Assembly: GCA_964505195.1 (NCBI GenBank)
Contig: CAZDGV010000005.1
Coordinates: forward strand, 34,085-98,084
Direction: 5' to 3'
Origin: CAZDGV01 sp964505195
GTDB lineage: Bacteria > Bacteroidota > Bacteroidia > Chitinophagales > Chitinophagaceae
Length of the DNA stretch: 64,000 nucleotides
The notes beneath the pieces were generated by a model, which was not told the DNA's origin, searched no databases, and saw only the letters and a program-made list of their open reading frames with translations. Position numbers and translations under genes: made by a program. Positions 35,782 through 44,154 of the stretch are shown here, piece after piece (positions within the stretch are counted from its first letter, which is position 1; every line of letters starts with the position of its first letter).

Positions 35782-35827
35782 TGCTAAAAAAATTGGAATC
35801 TAAATATTTTAGCATTAGTTTTGCTAA
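35782..35827. promoter_or_regulatory. Half-site cluster on the recA promoter
   Basis: Three copies of TGCTAA/TTAGCA lie around the promoter: TGCTAA 35782-35787, TTAGCA 35809-35814 and TGCTAA 35822-35827. The last two form an inverted repeat with a 7-base spacer that covers the -7 element. This would suit a repressor of SOS type; the protein is not identified in the window. Confidence 0.45.
35792..35823 (+). promoter_or_regulatory. recA promoter (Bacteroidota type)
   Basis: TTG at 35793-35795 and TAGTTTTG at 35816-35823 are separated by 20 bases, matching TTG-N19/20-TAnnTTTG exactly. The recA start is 39 bp downstream of the -7 element. Confidence 0.65.
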
Positions 35828-35862
35828 TATCATTAGTGTTAACAATTTAACGTCGCCACATT

Positions 35863-36921
35863 ATGGAACAGGAATTAATTTTGGAGCAACCTAAAAAGGA
35901 AAAAATGAGCAAGGAAAACAAGGAGTCATCGGAAAAGCTGAAAGCGCTAAAACTCACGATAGACAAGATAGATAAGGATTTTGGCAAGGGCAGCGTGATG
36001 ATGATGAACGAACGTGGGGAGCAGCTGTTGGAGGTGATTTCCACTGGCTCTATTGGTCTTGACGCGGCATTAGGAGTGGGCGGTGTTCCAAAAGGAAGAA
36101 TCGTAGAAATTTATGGTCCTGAATCCAGCGGTAAAACTACGGTCGCAACGCATATCATAGCCGAAGCCCAGAAAAAGGGTGGCATTTGTGCCATTATCGA
36201 TGCGGAGCATGCATTCGACAGTGCCTATGCCCAGAAATTGGGGGTGGATGTTGACAATCTGCTCATTTCCCAGCCTGATTATGGCGAACAGGCGCTTGAA
36301 ATTGCCGACCGTCTTATTTTATCCGGTGCGCTCGATGTAGTAGTGATCGACTCAGTTGCGGCACTGGTGCCCAAGGGTGAACTGGAAGGAGAAATGGGCG
36401 ACAGCAAAATGGGTTTACAGGCCCGCTTGATGAGCCAGGCACTGCGCAAGCTCACCGCTACCATCAGCAAAACACATACCATCTGTATTTTCATCAATCA
36501 GCTCCGTGAAAAAATCGGTGTGATGTTTGGTAATCCTGAAACCACCACCGGTGGTAATGCACTTAAGTTTTATGCATCGGTGCGATTGGATATTCGTCGT
36601 AGCACACAAATTAAAGATGGCGATGAAGCCATCGGAAACCGTGTAAAAGTGAAGGTGGTTAAAAACAAAGTAGCGCCCCCTTTCCGTGCTGCCGAATTCG
36701 ATATCATTTTTGGCGAAGGCATTTCAAAAACCGGTGAAATCATTGACATGGGAGTAGAGCTGGGTATCGTACAGAAAAACGGAAGTTGGTTTAGTTATAA
36801 CGGCGATAAATTGGGACAGGGCCGCGATGCCGTAAAGCAACTGCTGCTCGATAACCCCGAGCTTTCTGCCGAAATAGAAGGAAAGATCCGCGAGAAAATT
36901 AAGGAAATGCAAGCAGCGTAG
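35863..36921 (+). CDS. recA: DNA recombinase RecA
   Basis: The 352-residue protein has the Walker A motif GPESSGKTT, the catalytic Glu region (IIDAEHAFD), VVIDSVAALVPKGELEGEMGD and the loop L2 region GNPETTTGGNALKFYASVRLDIRR. It does strand exchange and, where LexA-type repressors exist, promotes their self-cleavage. An ATG at 35905 (MSKENKESS) is a possible later start. A terminator follows. Confidence 0.98.
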   Translation: MEQELILEQPKKEKMSKENKESSEKLKALKLTIDKIDKDFGKGSVMMMNERGEQLLEVISTGSIGLDAALGVGGVPKGRIVEIYGPESSGKTTVATHIIAEAQKKGGICAIIDAEHAFDSAYAQKLGVDVDNLLISQPDYGEQALEIADRLILSGALDVVVIDSVAALVPKGELEGEMGDSKMGLQARLMSQALRKLTATISKTHTICIFINQLREKIGVMFGNPETTTGGNALKFYASVRLDIRRSTQIKDGDEAIGNRVKVKVVKNKVAPPFRAAEFDIIFGEGISKTGEIIDMGVELGIVQKNGSWFSYNGDKLGQGRDAVKQLLLDNPELSAEIEGKIREKIKEMQAA

Positions 36922-36946
36922 TCATTTATTTGGGTTAGTAATAGCG

Positions 36947-36976
36947 AAAGCACCGGTAATCCGGTGCTTTTTTGTT
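36947..36976 (+). terminator. Intrinsic terminator of recA
   Basis: AAAGCACCGG / CCGGTGCTTT (36947-36956 and 36961-36970), loop TAAT, runs into TTTTGTTTTT. Confidence 0.88.
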
Positions 36977-37109
36977 TTTCATCTCTGCTTATCCTTTTAC
37001 AATGCTTTTTAAGCAAGATCAATCAGCAACACTTAATGAATAGAAGCAATAATATCTTCAAAGTTTTGTAGTTCAAAAAACTAAGCTAATTTGCTTCAAA
37101 CGAACTGCT

Positions 37110-38762
37110 ATGCGAATCTGTTTTCTTTTTTCTGCTTTCTTCCTATTTCAAACCGTTGTTGCACAAACCAACGATACCATCACTACGACAGATCTTTCCA
37201 GAGCTGCTAATATCTTCGGAATTTCTTTTACGCCTGCCGAGCGCGATTCAATGCTGCGCGAAGTGGTTGACAATCGTACTGCCTATGCGCGCATGCGCAT
37301 CCTACCAATCGATAACAGCGTTCCTCCAAGCATCTGGCAGCAGGCTTTGCTTCCCGGTATGGCCACACCTGCACCTCAGCAAAAAGTGAAATGGAACATT
37401 GCCTCAAAACTTACTTTGCCCGCCAATAAAAATGAGCTTGCTTTTTATTCCGTTTTACAGCTCGCATCGTTGATTAAGTATAAAAAAATCAGTTCGGTTG
37501 AGCTAACACGCTACTTTATTGATCGCATAAAAAAATACGGTGATACACTAGAATGTGTCATTACCATAACAGAAGACATTGCCCTGCAACAGGCAGCACA
37601 GGCCGATGCAGAAATTGCTGCCGGAAAGTATCGCGGTCCGCTGCATGGTATTCCCTATGGATTAAAAGATCTCTTCGCAGTAAAAGGAACACGCACTACT
37701 TGGGGCGCTGCGCCTTATAAAGAACAGATGATTGATGAAGACGCACATGTATATACCAAGCTGAAAGATGCAGGAGCAGTATTGGTAGCGAAGTTTACAT
37801 TAGGCGCTTTGGCAATGGGCGACTGGTGGTATGGAGGCCGTACGCGTAATCCCTGGAATTTGAATTATGGTTCTTCCGGTTCATCTGCAGGTTCTGCAGC
37901 TGCCACTGCAGCAGGCTTGGTTCCCTTTGCGATTGGAACGGAAACATATGGTTCCATCATTTCACCTTCACATACCTGTGGCGCAACCGGACTCAGACCC
38001 ACTTTTGGAAGTATTGGTCGCGGTGGTGCCATGACCTTAAGCTGGAGTTTAGATAAAGTAGGTCCCATTTGCAGAAGTGCGGAAGATGCTGCTGTTGTTT
38101 TTTATCATCTTAAAGGAAAAGATGCAGCCGATCCTGCATCGGTAGATATGCCTTTCAACTACACAGGTAAAGCCGAGTGGCAAAATCTACGTATTGGCTA
38201 TGCTAAAAATTATTTCGACCGTATACGTGATACAACGGCGAATGAATACAAGGTGTTGAACGCACTCAAAGCAATGGGCGTTCAGCTGATACCGCTTTCG
38301 TTTCCAGACTCATCGATTTATTCATTCGACATGATGGGTATTGTAATTGGTAGTGAAAGTGCTGCAGCTTTTGACGCCTTTACCCGCAGCGGACTGGATG
38401 ACCAGATGACGCGTCAAAATCGAAGCGACTGGCCCAACAGTTTTCGTGCATGGCGATTTATTCCTGCTGTTGAATACATTAATGCCAATCGCCATCGCTA
38501 TCTAATGATGCGTGCGATGGATCAGTTTTTCAAGCAGGTAGATGTGGTGATTGCGCCCACTTTCTCAGGGAATCAAATGGCCGTCACCAATCTTACGGGA
38601 CACCCCGCACTCTGCTTCCCCACCGGCGTTGGCAGAAGCAACTTGCCGACCAGTATTACTTTGCTGGGCAAATTATTTGATGAAGCAACATTACTTGCGG
38701 TTGGAAAAGCCATTCAGGAAGCAACCGGATGGCATAATAAGCATCCTGAAAGATTTCGATAA
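37110..38762 (+). CDS. Secreted amidase-signature family protein
   Basis: The 550-residue protein has a signal peptide (MRICFLFSAFFLFQTVVAQ) and an amidase-signature domain with the Ser-cisSer-Lys triad elements: Lys in GIPYGLKDLFAVKGT and the Gly/Ser-rich NYGSSGSSAGSAAATAAG region. These enzymes hydrolyse amides; substrate and cellular role cannot be told. It seems to be monocistronic. Confidence 0.9.
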   Translation: MRICFLFSAFFLFQTVVAQTNDTITTTDLSRAANIFGISFTPAERDSMLREVVDNRTAYARMRILPIDNSVPPSIWQQALLPGMATPAPQQKVKWNIASKLTLPANKNELAFYSVLQLASLIKYKKISSVELTRYFIDRIKKYGDTLECVITITEDIALQQAAQADAEIAAGKYRGPLHGIPYGLKDLFAVKGTRTTWGAAPYKEQMIDEDAHVYTKLKDAGAVLVAKFTLGALAMGDWWYGGRTRNPWNLNYGSSGSSAGSAAATAAGLVPFAIGTETYGSIISPSHTCGATGLRPTFGSIGRGGAMTLSWSLDKVGPICRSAEDAAVVFYHLKGKDAADPASVDMPFNYTGKAEWQNLRIGYAKNYFDRIRDTTANEYKVLNALKAMGVQLIPLSFPDSSIYSFDMMGIVIGSESAAAFDAFTRSGLDDQMTRQNRSDWPNSFRAWRFIPAVEYINANRHRYLMMRAMDQFFKQVDVVIAPTFSGNQMAVTNLTGHPALCFPTGVGRSNLPTSITLLGKLFDEATLLAVGKAIQEATGWHNKHPERFR

Positions 38763-38847
38763 ATACATACGTATGTTAGTTGCTTAATGACTTACATTTA
38801 GATATATACAGATTCAGCTTACAACAATATTCATGTAACAAAAGATT

Positions 38848-39930
38848 ATGGACGCATTTCAAACGGTCATTGTTGGTACGGGGTCATACATTCCTTCGGA
38901 AATAAAAAATAATCGAGATTTTACTGTGCACGATTTTTACGGTGAAAATCATCATCGTATTGATGTGGATCCGGAAAAAATTGTCGAAAAGTTTCGCGAA
39001 ATCACTGGTATTGAGGAAAGAAGATATGCAACAAAAGAGCTCAATGCTTCTGATATAGCCGCTATGGCAGCAAAAGCGGCAATGGATGATAGTGGTCTTG
39101 ATCCCGAAACGATTGATCAGATTATTGTTGCACATAATTTCGGAAATGTAATCAAGCATACCATTCAAACAGATGCAGTTCCTTCTCTTGCATCACGCGT
39201 GAAACATCAACTCGGTATTAAAAATCCTGCATGCATAGCCTACGATGTTTTGTTTGGTTGTCCAGGCTGGATACAGGGCGTCATTCAGGCCGATGCTTTT
39301 TTTAAGGCGGGTATGGCCAAAAGAGCATTGGTGATTGGGGCTGAAACACTTTCACGGGTGATTGATCCCTATGATCGCGACAGCATGATTTTTTCCGATG
39401 GCGCAGGTGCAACTGTTCTGGAATATCTTCCAGTGAATGAAGTAAAAAGCGGAATCCTAAGTTTCGCTGCATTATCGCATTGCATGGATGAAACTTATTA
39501 CATCTATATGGGCAAGTCGAACTTTCCCGATAGTGATCCGCGCATTCGTTACATTAAAATGCATGGACGTAAAGTGTATGAATACGCGATGAAATATGTT
39601 CCGGAAGCAATGAAAACCTGTTTAGATAAAAGCGGACTCGATATTCACGATGTTAAAAAAGTATTTATTCACCAGGCCAATGAAAAAATGGATGAGGGAA
39701 TGATTCAGCGCTTGTTTAAACTATACGGATTGCGCGAAGTCCCGGAACATATAATGCCGATGAGCATTCATAAACTAGGGAATAGTTCAGTGGCAACCGT
39801 TCCCACTTTATACGACATGGTTTTAAAGGGTGAAATGAAGCCCGAACATGAACTTCAGCAGGGAGATGTTGTGCTGTTTGCATCTGTTGGTGCGGGAATG
39901 AATATTAACGCAATTGCTTATCGCGTATAG
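38848..39930 (+). CDS. 3-oxoacyl-ACP synthase III family protein
   Basis: The 360-residue protein has the KAS III catalytic triad: Cys in DVLFGCPGWIQG, His in FIHQANEKMDEG and Asn in KLGNSSVATVPT. It condenses an acyl-CoA or acyl-ACP with malonyl-ACP. It is longer than typical FabH and has an N-terminal insert (about 25-55), so it may be a specialised paralogue rather than the housekeeping FabH. Confidence 0.9.
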   Translation: MDAFQTVIVGTGSYIPSEIKNNRDFTVHDFYGENHHRIDVDPEKIVEKFREITGIEERRYATKELNASDIAAMAAKAAMDDSGLDPETIDQIIVAHNFGNVIKHTIQTDAVPSLASRVKHQLGIKNPACIAYDVLFGCPGWIQGVIQADAFFKAGMAKRALVIGAETLSRVIDPYDRDSMIFSDGAGATVLEYLPVNEVKSGILSFAALSHCMDETYYIYMGKSNFPDSDPRIRYIKMHGRKVYEYAMKYVPEAMKTCLDKSGLDIHDVKKVFIHQANEKMDEGMIQRLFKLYGLREVPEHIMPMSIHKLGNSSVATVPTLYDMVLKGEMKPEHELQQGDVVLFASVGAGMNINAIAYRV

Positions 39931-39932
39931 CA

Positions 39933-40235
39933 CTATCCTTCCGCTTCTTCTTTTTTTAGTTGCCGATCAAATAAAAATGTACCCAGCGGTACAAAAGCGG
40001 CAACGCAAGCAAAAGCAAATTTTTTAAACGGCCATGCTTTTTGCTCTTTTGCATAATAAGCAAGTGCTATGTAAATCACAAAAAGGAGTCCGTGTATCCA
40101 ACCGGTATATTTTACCGCTTCGGGTAAGCCATACATATACTTAAGCGGCATAGCAATTAACAAGAGCAGTAAGAACGAAGTACCTTCTGCAAAACCCGTA
40201 ATGCGTAAAAGGCCGATGATTGAATTTGGTTTCAT
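39933..40235 (-). CDS. DUF3817 membrane protein
   Basis: The 100-residue protein has three hydrophobic segments and the family pattern LLRITGFAEGTSFLLLLLIAMPLKY ... VKYTGWIHGLLFV. DUF3817 proteins are small integral membrane proteins of unknown role. It ends 2 bp from the converging KAS III gene and starts 22 bp after the merC-like gene on the same strand. Confidence 0.85.
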   Translation of the reverse strand: MKPNSIIGLLRITGFAEGTSFLLLLLIAMPLKYMYGLPEAVKYTGWIHGLLFVIYIALAYYAKEQKAWPFKKFAFACVAAFVPLGTFLFDRQLKKEEAEG

Positions 40236-40256
40236 GGCAATAGGTACGGTTATGTG

Positions 40257-40655
40257 TTAATGTTTACAATCATTAGTGTGACAATGATTTGCCAGTCTGC
40301 ATGCCCGATGATTGAGCACATGTGCCCAAATAATTGCACTCATCCCTGCGAGAATTACAAAGAGTCCGGCAACACCTAGATCTACAAACTGGTGCACCAC
40401 GAATAATCCTATTCCAAGCGTAAACAATAAAAGACTGCTAAATTTATGATGATGCTTTCGGTAGCCATGCCACAAGGTGCTTATACCGATGACGAAGGCC
40501 GTTCCAAGAAGCAATATCTCAATCCAGCGATTATGGACTAGTTTAACTCCCAGTAAAGGAAGGCTGCTGATGAGCAATGGCATGAGTGCACAGTGGATAG
40601 CACAGGCTACAGAGGCCGCTATACCCATTGCTTCCCAGTTGATTTTGAAAGACAT
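40257..40655 (-). CDS. MerC-domain membrane protein
   Basis: From the ATG at 40655 the protein has 132 residues with four hydrophobic segments, the MerC-type N-terminal motif SVACAIHCALMPLL (Cys/His pair), and a Cys/His-rich end (HRACRLANHCHTNDCKH) likely to bind metal. In Bacteroidota such proteins are thought to move metals such as zinc rather than mercury; that is inference. The frame extends to a TTG at 40679 that lies inside the operator. The gene is divergent from a SCO-fur operon. Confidence 0.83.
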   Translation of the reverse strand: MSFKINWEAMGIAASVACAIHCALMPLLISSLPLLGVKLVHNRWIEILLLGTAFVIGISTLWHGYRKHHHKFSSLLLFTLGIGLFVVHQFVDLGVAGLFVILAGMSAIIWAHVLNHRACRLANHCHTNDCKH

Positions 40656-40660
40656 GTTTG

Positions 40661-40690
40661 CAAAGATATAAATTTGCAATTTTGTTGCAA
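40661..40690 (-). promoter_or_regulatory. merC core promoter
   Basis: On the minus strand TTG (40690-40688) and TATCTTTG (40668-40661) are separated by 19 bases, an exact fit to TTG-N19-TAnnTTTG. The -7 element ends 6 bp before the ATG, so the transcript would begin at or within a few bases of the start codon. Confidence 0.6.
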
Positions 40691-40691
40691 A
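40673..40691. promoter_or_regulatory. Inverted-repeat operator, probable Fur/Zur-type site
   Basis: TTTGCAA (40673-40679) / TTGCAAA (40685-40691) is a perfect 7-bp inverted repeat with a 5-base spacer, covering the merC -33 region and spacer. A further TTTGCAAA is at 40657-40664. The Fur-family gene downstream of the divergent SCO gene is the natural candidate regulator. Confidence 0.55.
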
Positions 40692-40729
40692 AATTTATTC
40701 CGCCCGCATCTTCTCACTCCCCCATACCC

Positions 40730-40737
40730 TAACTTTG
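40730..40737 (+). promoter_or_regulatory. Possible -7 element of the SCO-fur operon
   Basis: TAACTTTG matches TAnnTTTG and is 19 bp before the SCO start codon. I see no TTG at the matching -33 position. Confidence 0.4.
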
Positions 40738-40756
40738 CAGTTGAAAATGGGCAAGC

Positions 40757-41410
40757 ATGAATAAAAAATGGTTTTACGCAATTTTTGCTGTGGTATTACT
40801 GGGAGGTTTTTATCTGGGACTGTTCTGGGGTAACGATTTATGGAAGAAAAAATTACCCGTTTTGAATGATGTGAAGCCATTTGCTTTTGTTTCACAATCG
40901 GGTGATACGGTTACCAATCGTGATGTGGAAGGCAAAGTACAAGTTGTAGAATATTTCTTTACTACTTGCAAGGGAATTTGCCCAAAGATGAATAACAACA
41001 TGAAAGTTATTGCTGCTCGTTATGCGGACGAATCTAATTTTGTTATTCTGTCTCATACAGTGGATCCTGATACGGATTCTGTCGCAAAATTAAAAACCTA
41101 TGCCGATTCACTGGGAGCAAAGCCCTCACAATGGATTTTTCTTACCGGTACAAAAGAAAAACTTTATGAATCGGCACGTGAAAGTTATTTGCTGGATGAT
41201 CAAAATAATAACAAAGGAAAAATTGAAGAACAGTTTATACATACACAACTTTTTGCTTTGGTAGATAAGAATGGTCGTGTGCGGGGCGTGTATGATGGAT
41301 TGCAAAAGGAAGAACTTGCCCGACTCAATGATCATATTGATCTTCTCTTAAAAGAATCTTATAGTGGTCCAAGATTTGTAAACGGAATTTTTCAAAACAA
41401 CCCTCAATAA
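40757..41410 (+). CDS. SCO1/SenC family protein (second copy)
   Basis: The 217-residue protein has an N-terminal anchor (about 5-25), a thioredoxin-like domain and the metal-binding C-x3-C in FTTCKGICPKM, with His in FIHTQLFALVD. It differs from the copy next to the cox operon (5.8 kb) in both motif and context: it lies 13 bp before a fur-family gene and is divergent from merC, which suggests a metal-homeostasis role. Confidence 0.9.
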   Translation: MNKKWFYAIFAVVLLGGFYLGLFWGNDLWKKKLPVLNDVKPFAFVSQSGDTVTNRDVEGKVQVVEYFFTTCKGICPKMNNNMKVIAARYADESNFVILSHTVDPDTDSVAKLKTYADSLGAKPSQWIFLTGTKEKLYESARESYLLDDQNNNKGKIEEQFIHTQLFALVDKNGRVRGVYDGLQKEELARLNDHIDLLLKESYSGPRFVNGIFQNNPQ

Positions 41411-41423
41411 AGCTCATTTATTT

Positions 41424-41840
41424 ATGAACGATCCGGTGAAAGATGTTTTAAAGCGTTTTCGGTTAAGTATTACCGATAGCCGATTACAAATTCTGAGTCT
41501 TTTTTACAAGGCACCGGGAGCTTTGGCGCATGCCGATATTGAAAAGAAAACCGGCGATACAATTGATCGTGTTACCATTTATCGCACACTGCAAACCTTC
41601 GAAGAAAAAGGCATCATCCACAGTATACCTACATCTGATAATTCTGTGAAATATGCGCTGTGTAAAGAAACCTGTGCTGAAGGACATCATCACGACAATC
41701 ACGTTCACTTTATTTGTGATGATTGCAGCAAAACCATTTGTTTAGATGATGTACTGGTGCCCGATGTAAAACTACCGCGCGGCTTCAAACCTAATCAGTC
41801 GCAAATGGTGGTAAACGGTCTATGTAAGGATTGTCAATAG
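41424..41840 (+). CDS. Fur-family transcriptional regulator (possibly Zur)
   Basis: The 138-residue protein has the Fur winged-helix domain (ITDSRLQILSLFYKAPGALAHADIE ... RVTIYRTLQTFEEKGII) and C-terminal metal sites: HHHDNHVHFICDDC and a second CxxC in GLCKDC. It is the second gene of an operon with SCO. The merC operator may be its target. Zinc versus iron sensing cannot be told from sequence. Confidence 0.9.
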   Translation: MNDPVKDVLKRFRLSITDSRLQILSLFYKAPGALAHADIEKKTGDTIDRVTIYRTLQTFEEKGIIHSIPTSDNSVKYALCKETCAEGHHHDNHVHFICDDCSKTICLDDVLVPDVKLPRGFKPNQSQMVVNGLCKDCQ

Positions 41841-41851
41841 TAAATGCTGAC

Positions 41852-43579
41852 TTAGCTTTTTTCCAGCAATGTCATTTCTTTCTGAATAAATACACTTAGG
41901 GCACGGATATAATCCGGTGAAAAATCAAAAGATAAGCCTGCTGCTTTATATAACTCAGGTAAAGTTTTAGTACCGCCAAATTGGAGTGCATTTATATAAT
42001 TGCTTATTGCTTGGTTCTTGTTTTCTTTAAACTGCATCCAAAGTCCAATAGCACCTAGCTGTGCTATTCCGTATTCGATGTAATAAAAAGGTACTTCAAA
42101 AAGATGCAGCTGTTTTTGCCACTCGTAAGCACGGTATTGTTCCAAACCACTGTAGTCGATCGCGCCGGTTGAAAACCGCGCGGCTAGTTCAATCCATTTT
42201 GTAGCACGTTCTTCCAGGCTATGCTCCGGGTGTTCATAAATCCAGTGCTGAAATGCGTCAATGCGCGCAATCCACGGAAGAATGGTAAGTACGCGTTCCA
42301 GTTGTTTTGCCTTTGCCCTGCGCAAGTCATCCGCATTTGGGAAAAATACATCCCAGTGTTCCATGCTGAATAACTCCATGGCCATGCTGGCTACTTCTGC
42401 AATTTCTGCACCATATTCTTTAAAGCCGGAAAGCTTTAGGTCGTGTGTTAAAAAAGAATGCACTGCATGTCCGCCTTCATGTACCATGGTTGTTACATCG
42501 TCCATCGTACCCGCTGCATTCATAAATATGAAAGGCGCTCCGGTTTCTGTCAACGGCATATTGTAACCGCCCGGCGCTTTTCCTTTGCGACTGTCAAGAT
42601 CGAAGCGTCCCATTTGCTGCATCTTTTGAATACATGCTGCAAAAAAGGGATGGAGTTTTTCAAAACACGCTATGGTTTTTTCAGTCAGCTCTTTACCGTT
42701 TTGAAACGGACGAAGGGGTTCAATACCTTCTGGTTCCGCATCAATATCCCAGGGGCGCAGGGTTGTATATCCGAGTTCAGCTCTTTTGCTGTCGTAAATA
42801 TTTTTTACAAGTGGTGTAATATGTTTTTCTACCGCGTCGTGAAAAGCAAAACAACTTTCAGGCGTATAATCGAAGCGACCCAGCTCTACAAACTTGTAAT
42901 CACGGTAGTTTTTAAAACCTGCATTCAGTGCAATTTGATGTCTCTTTTCAAGTAATTGTGAAAACAGTGTGTTGAGTGCATCACGATCTTCAAATCTGCG
43001 GTCCAGTATTTTTCTGTAAACTGTTTCTCTTAATTTTCTATCTGGGTTTTCTAGAAATTTTACGGCTTGAGGCAGCGTGTATTCTTGCTCATTTACGCGG
43101 ATGGTCATTTTCCCGGCAATGACTCCGAAATGTTGCTGCAGCACACTCAATTCTGCCTGTAGGGGAATATTTTCTTCACGAAACAGGTCGATACTTTTTT
43201 TAACGCTTCGCAGGTAGGTGAAATACTCGTCTTTATTTAGTTCGGTAGTAAAAGTATTTTCAATCAGCTTTCTGTTCAGTTTGTCTGCATAAGGTTGCAT
43301 TTTTGGTGCAATCTCTAAATGAAAATAATTGAAAGCTGCTTCAAGCTCTTTGTTTTCTGTATCACAGGTCATGCGAATTTGTCGCCAGCAAGCATCTTCA
43401 CTTATTACTGCCTCCAGCTCACTCATGTCTTTCAGCCATGCTTCCAGTGCAGCTTTCGAGTCGATACTGCGATCAAGCAGGTTTTGAAAATAGGGTTCAA
43501 GACTTTCCCATGTAGTGATCTGGTAAGATGCAGGTAAAAAATGGCGTGGTAAGGCTTGGATGTCTGCGGTCAGCTTCAT
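41852..43579 (-). CDS. pepF: M3 family oligoendopeptidase
   Basis: The 575-residue metallopeptidase has the zinc motif HEGGHAVHSF (H-E-x2-H) with a downstream Glu in GAEIAEVASMAMEL, as in PepF/M3B enzymes. Size and the C-terminal helices (YNYINALQFGG region) fit. It degrades short peptides in the cytoplasm; there is no signal peptide. It converges on the fur-family gene, ending 11 bp away. Confidence 0.92.
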   Translation of the reverse strand: MKLTADIQALPRHFLPASYQITTWESLEPYFQNLLDRSIDSKAALEAWLKDMSELEAVISEDACWRQIRMTCDTENKELEAAFNYFHLEIAPKMQPYADKLNRKLIENTFTTELNKDEYFTYLRSVKKSIDLFREENIPLQAELSVLQQHFGVIAGKMTIRVNEQEYTLPQAVKFLENPDRKLRETVYRKILDRRFEDRDALNTLFSQLLEKRHQIALNAGFKNYRDYKFVELGRFDYTPESCFAFHDAVEKHITPLVKNIYDSKRAELGYTTLRPWDIDAEPEGIEPLRPFQNGKELTEKTIACFEKLHPFFAACIQKMQQMGRFDLDSRKGKAPGGYNMPLTETGAPFIFMNAAGTMDDVTTMVHEGGHAVHSFLTHDLKLSGFKEYGAEIAEVASMAMELFSMEHWDVFFPNADDLRRAKAKQLERVLTILPWIARIDAFQHWIYEHPEHSLEERATKWIELAARFSTGAIDYSGLEQYRAYEWQKQLHLFEVPFYYIEYGIAQLGAIGLWMQFKENKNQAISNYINALQFGGTKTLPELYKAAGLSFDFSPDYIRALSVFIQKEMTLLEKS

Positions 43580-43632
43580 GATTCATTCATTTTTCCCGTG
43601 AAAGCATTTAATATAACGCTTGTAATCAGCGG

Positions 43633-44046
43633 TTAAGCTTCATTTTCTGCAATGTCAGAGGCTTCTGATAGTTTCAATTCTATCTGATTGTTACGAATGA
43701 TTTCAAACCAGCGAATCATTTTCTTCATATCGCTCATGTAAACGCGTTCAAAGTCGAGATCGGGGAATACTTTTTGAAAATATGCTTTTACGGCTTTTGC
43801 ATCTTTTTCAGAAGGCAAAGCTTCCTTGCTCGTCATCATGGCTTTGAATACTTCGATGAGATTTACATTTTCGCGAATGGTATATACTTCAATGCTTTCC
43901 AGGTGCGAAAACTGGTGACTACGATTTGAAGCAAAGCGGGTTGATTGATCTTCCAGCGACCGAACAATTGCTCCGTCAGTTTTGCTGCTCAGTAATTCAA
44001 ATAATCCCGGAAGTCCAGTAACAGAAATGAGTTTAACGTATTCCAT
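43633..44046 (-). CDS. DUF5606 family protein
   Basis: The 137-residue protein matches the Bacteroidota family DUF5606 as I know it: KLISVTGLPGLFELLSSKTDG, SIEVYTIRENVNLIEVF, VFPDLDFERVYMSDMKKMIRWFEI. It has no signal or membrane segment. Function unknown. It is 53 bp upstream of pepF on the same strand. Confidence 0.83.
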   Translation of the reverse strand: MEYVKLISVTGLPGLFELLSSKTDGAIVRSLEDQSTRFASNRSHQFSHLESIEVYTIRENVNLIEVFKAMMTSKEALPSEKDAKAVKAYFQKVFPDLDFERVYMSDMKKMIRWFEIIRNNQIELKLSEASDIAENEA

Positions 44047-44154
44047 ATGTATTTATTCAGTGGTGCAAGTTACGCGTAAAACGGCAAAAGAGCTTTCTGT
44101 ATGGTAAGTGTTTTCCATTCTTTTCTTTGTTGTAGTTTCGATATAAAATATTCC

